This document shows positions 62,716-64,000 of a DNA stretch of 64,000 nt, piece by piece. The DNA comes from Prochlorococcus sp. AG-463-P14 (lineage in GTDB: Bacteria > Cyanobacteriota > Cyanobacteriia > PCC-6307 > Cyanobiaceae). The notes below the pieces were generated by a model. It saw nothing but the letters and a program-made list of their open reading frames with translations, made no database searches and had not been told where the DNA came from. Position 1 is the stretch's first letter; each line of letters opens with the position of its first letter. Location of the stretch: assembly GCA_003209275.1 (NCBI GenBank), contig QCRX01000001.1, positions 1 to 64,000 on the forward strand, in the 5' to 3' direction. Both the position numbers and the translations under genes were made by a program.

Positions 62716-64000
62716 TTAATCTAATTCTGCCAAGATTAAAGTCTGTAATGTTATTTTCGTCTCTTGTCGGAACCTTTGAATATTGACTTTGTTAAGAGCC
62801 AATATAGCTAAACCCATTACAATTGCTTCTAGTATAAATACAAAAGAAAAGGCTATTAGTGGACTTTCGGGACCACTTAAAAGACGCCCTAGGTCTAACA
62901 AGCCTCCTCCAAAGACTTTCCCAAGTGCTCTTGAGAAAGCCTGTGCTAGACCCCAAACCCCTACAAATGTACCGGCTACTTCAGGAAGAGTTAGATCTAG
63001 CATTAGAGAGAGTGCACTATTGGTAGCAATCCCTGCAGCAACTCCAAAAATCACCAGAACCCCATATAGCCCATTTACATTGGAAGTAAAGCCACTAGCG
63101 ACTAGTAAAATAAGAGAACTAATTATCATCCAACAACCCATTCTTGCAGTTGATAATTTCCCTAGCCTTGGTGTTATCCAAAGACCTCCTAGCAGAAGGC
63201 CAAATAATGTACCACCACCCCAGAATGCATTTAAAAGAGTAGTTTTAGATATTGGGAGGTTAAACACTTCAGCCCCGAAGCTTTCAAGTATTGGGTCTTG
63301 AAGAAATAGTCCTAGTGTGTAGAGGATTAAGAAAGTAAAGAATATAATAATTTGTTTGCTAGACGTAACAATTGACCAAGCTTCTTTTAATCCAACTTCT
63401 TTAGATGAGCTTGAATCTTTATCTTGCTTGTTTGACTGACTTGGTTCAATTCCCCAGCATGCAAATATAGAAATAATGAAAATTATACAGCTAACCCAAA
63501 GCATAAATTTTTGCAATGCAGGTTGCAGAGATGTTGGATCTTGAACTCCATCCAGGCCTTGGGTTGTAATGGATATAGCTATTGCACCTACAATAATTCC
63601 AATTGTTAACATGCACCAAATAACCCCTACTGCTTTAGGCCTTTCTTCCTCAGTTGTTAAATCTATAACTAATGCAAGGTAAGGGGTAGTTGCCATAGAT
63701 ATTGCCAGGCCGTATAAGCTAAAAAGACCACATAGTGCGATTGAGAATGCAACTATTGGTATTAACTCTCCCTGCCTTAATGCTTGTTCGGTAAGAAAAA
63801 TGAGTGGAATTGAGATGATTGCCATTAGACAGAAACCAGCTGTACCAAGCCATATATATGGAGTCCTTTTTTTCCCTCGTATAGGCCAACTATCTGAGAT
63901 ATTTCCGAAGAGCACTCTTGATGGAGCCATCAACTGTTCGAATGCCAAACCACCTCCTACTAGGAGCGCAGGAAAAGCAAGTTCTGAAATCATTATTCGA
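62716..64000 (-). CDS. MFS transporter, bacteriochlorophyll-delivery (BCD/PucC) family, 5' end outside window
   Basis: ISELAFPALLVGGGLAFEQLMAPSRVLFGNISDSWPIRGKKRTPYIWLG; reading frame stays open to the window edge, so the ATG at 63993 is probably internal. Confidence 0.88.
   Translation of the reverse strand, partial: RIMISELAFPALLVGGGLAFEQLMAPSRVLFGNISDSWPIRGKKRTPYIWLGTAGFCLMAIISIPLIFLTEQALRQGELIPIVAFSIALCGLFSLYGLAISMATTPYLALVIDLTTEEERPKAVGVIWCMLTIGIIVGAIAISITTQGLDGVQDPTSLQPALQKFMLWVSCIIFIISIFACWGIEPSQSNKQDKDSSSSKEVGLKEAWSIVTSSKQIIIFFTFLILYTLGLFLQDPILESFGAEVFNLPISKTTLLNAFWGGGTLFGLLLGGLWITPRLGKLSTARMGCWMIISSLILLVASGFTSNVNGLYGVLVIFGVAAGIATNSALSLMLDLTLPEVAGTFVGVWGLAQAFSRALGKVFGGGLLDLGRLLSGPESPLIAFSFVFILEAIVMGLAILALNKVNIQRFRQETKITLQTLILAELD

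Overview
The window reads as a contiguous piece of chromosome from a low-light-adapted Prochlorococcus, of the SS120/MIT9211 type. This is inferred from AT-rich, densely packed marine picocyanobacterial genes plus a phycoerythrin-III region without other phycobilisome genes. I see no phage, transposon, IS or CRISPR signal. Most genes are housekeeping: glyA, murJ, sfsA, amt, ispH, purH, tgt, pyrE, rdgB, hisB, fabI, chlD, ndhCKJ, rubA-ycf48-psbEFLJ, mtnP/mtnA, hisS, pcrA/uvrD, and two tRNAs without encoded CCA. The most distinctive block is the phycoerythrin cluster at about 55.3-62.0 kb: cpeB, cpeA, cpeZ, an antisense HEAT-repeat gene, cpeY, cpeT, cpeS, a small ORF and a ppeC-like linker. It is already known biology in outline, but it holds several under-described parts: a shortened alpha subunit, an antiparallel HEAT protein, a 62-aa overlapping ORF and a long cpeB leader. 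Other points for follow-up are three degraded or unannotated reading frames (2.3, 39.9 and 62.2 kb), two conserved genes (cobS, folK) whose conserved N-termini have no in-frame ATG/GTG/TTG start, a long structured leader at 11.5-11.85 kb, and an NDH-like/SelD fusion. I found no convincing wholly new multi-gene system.
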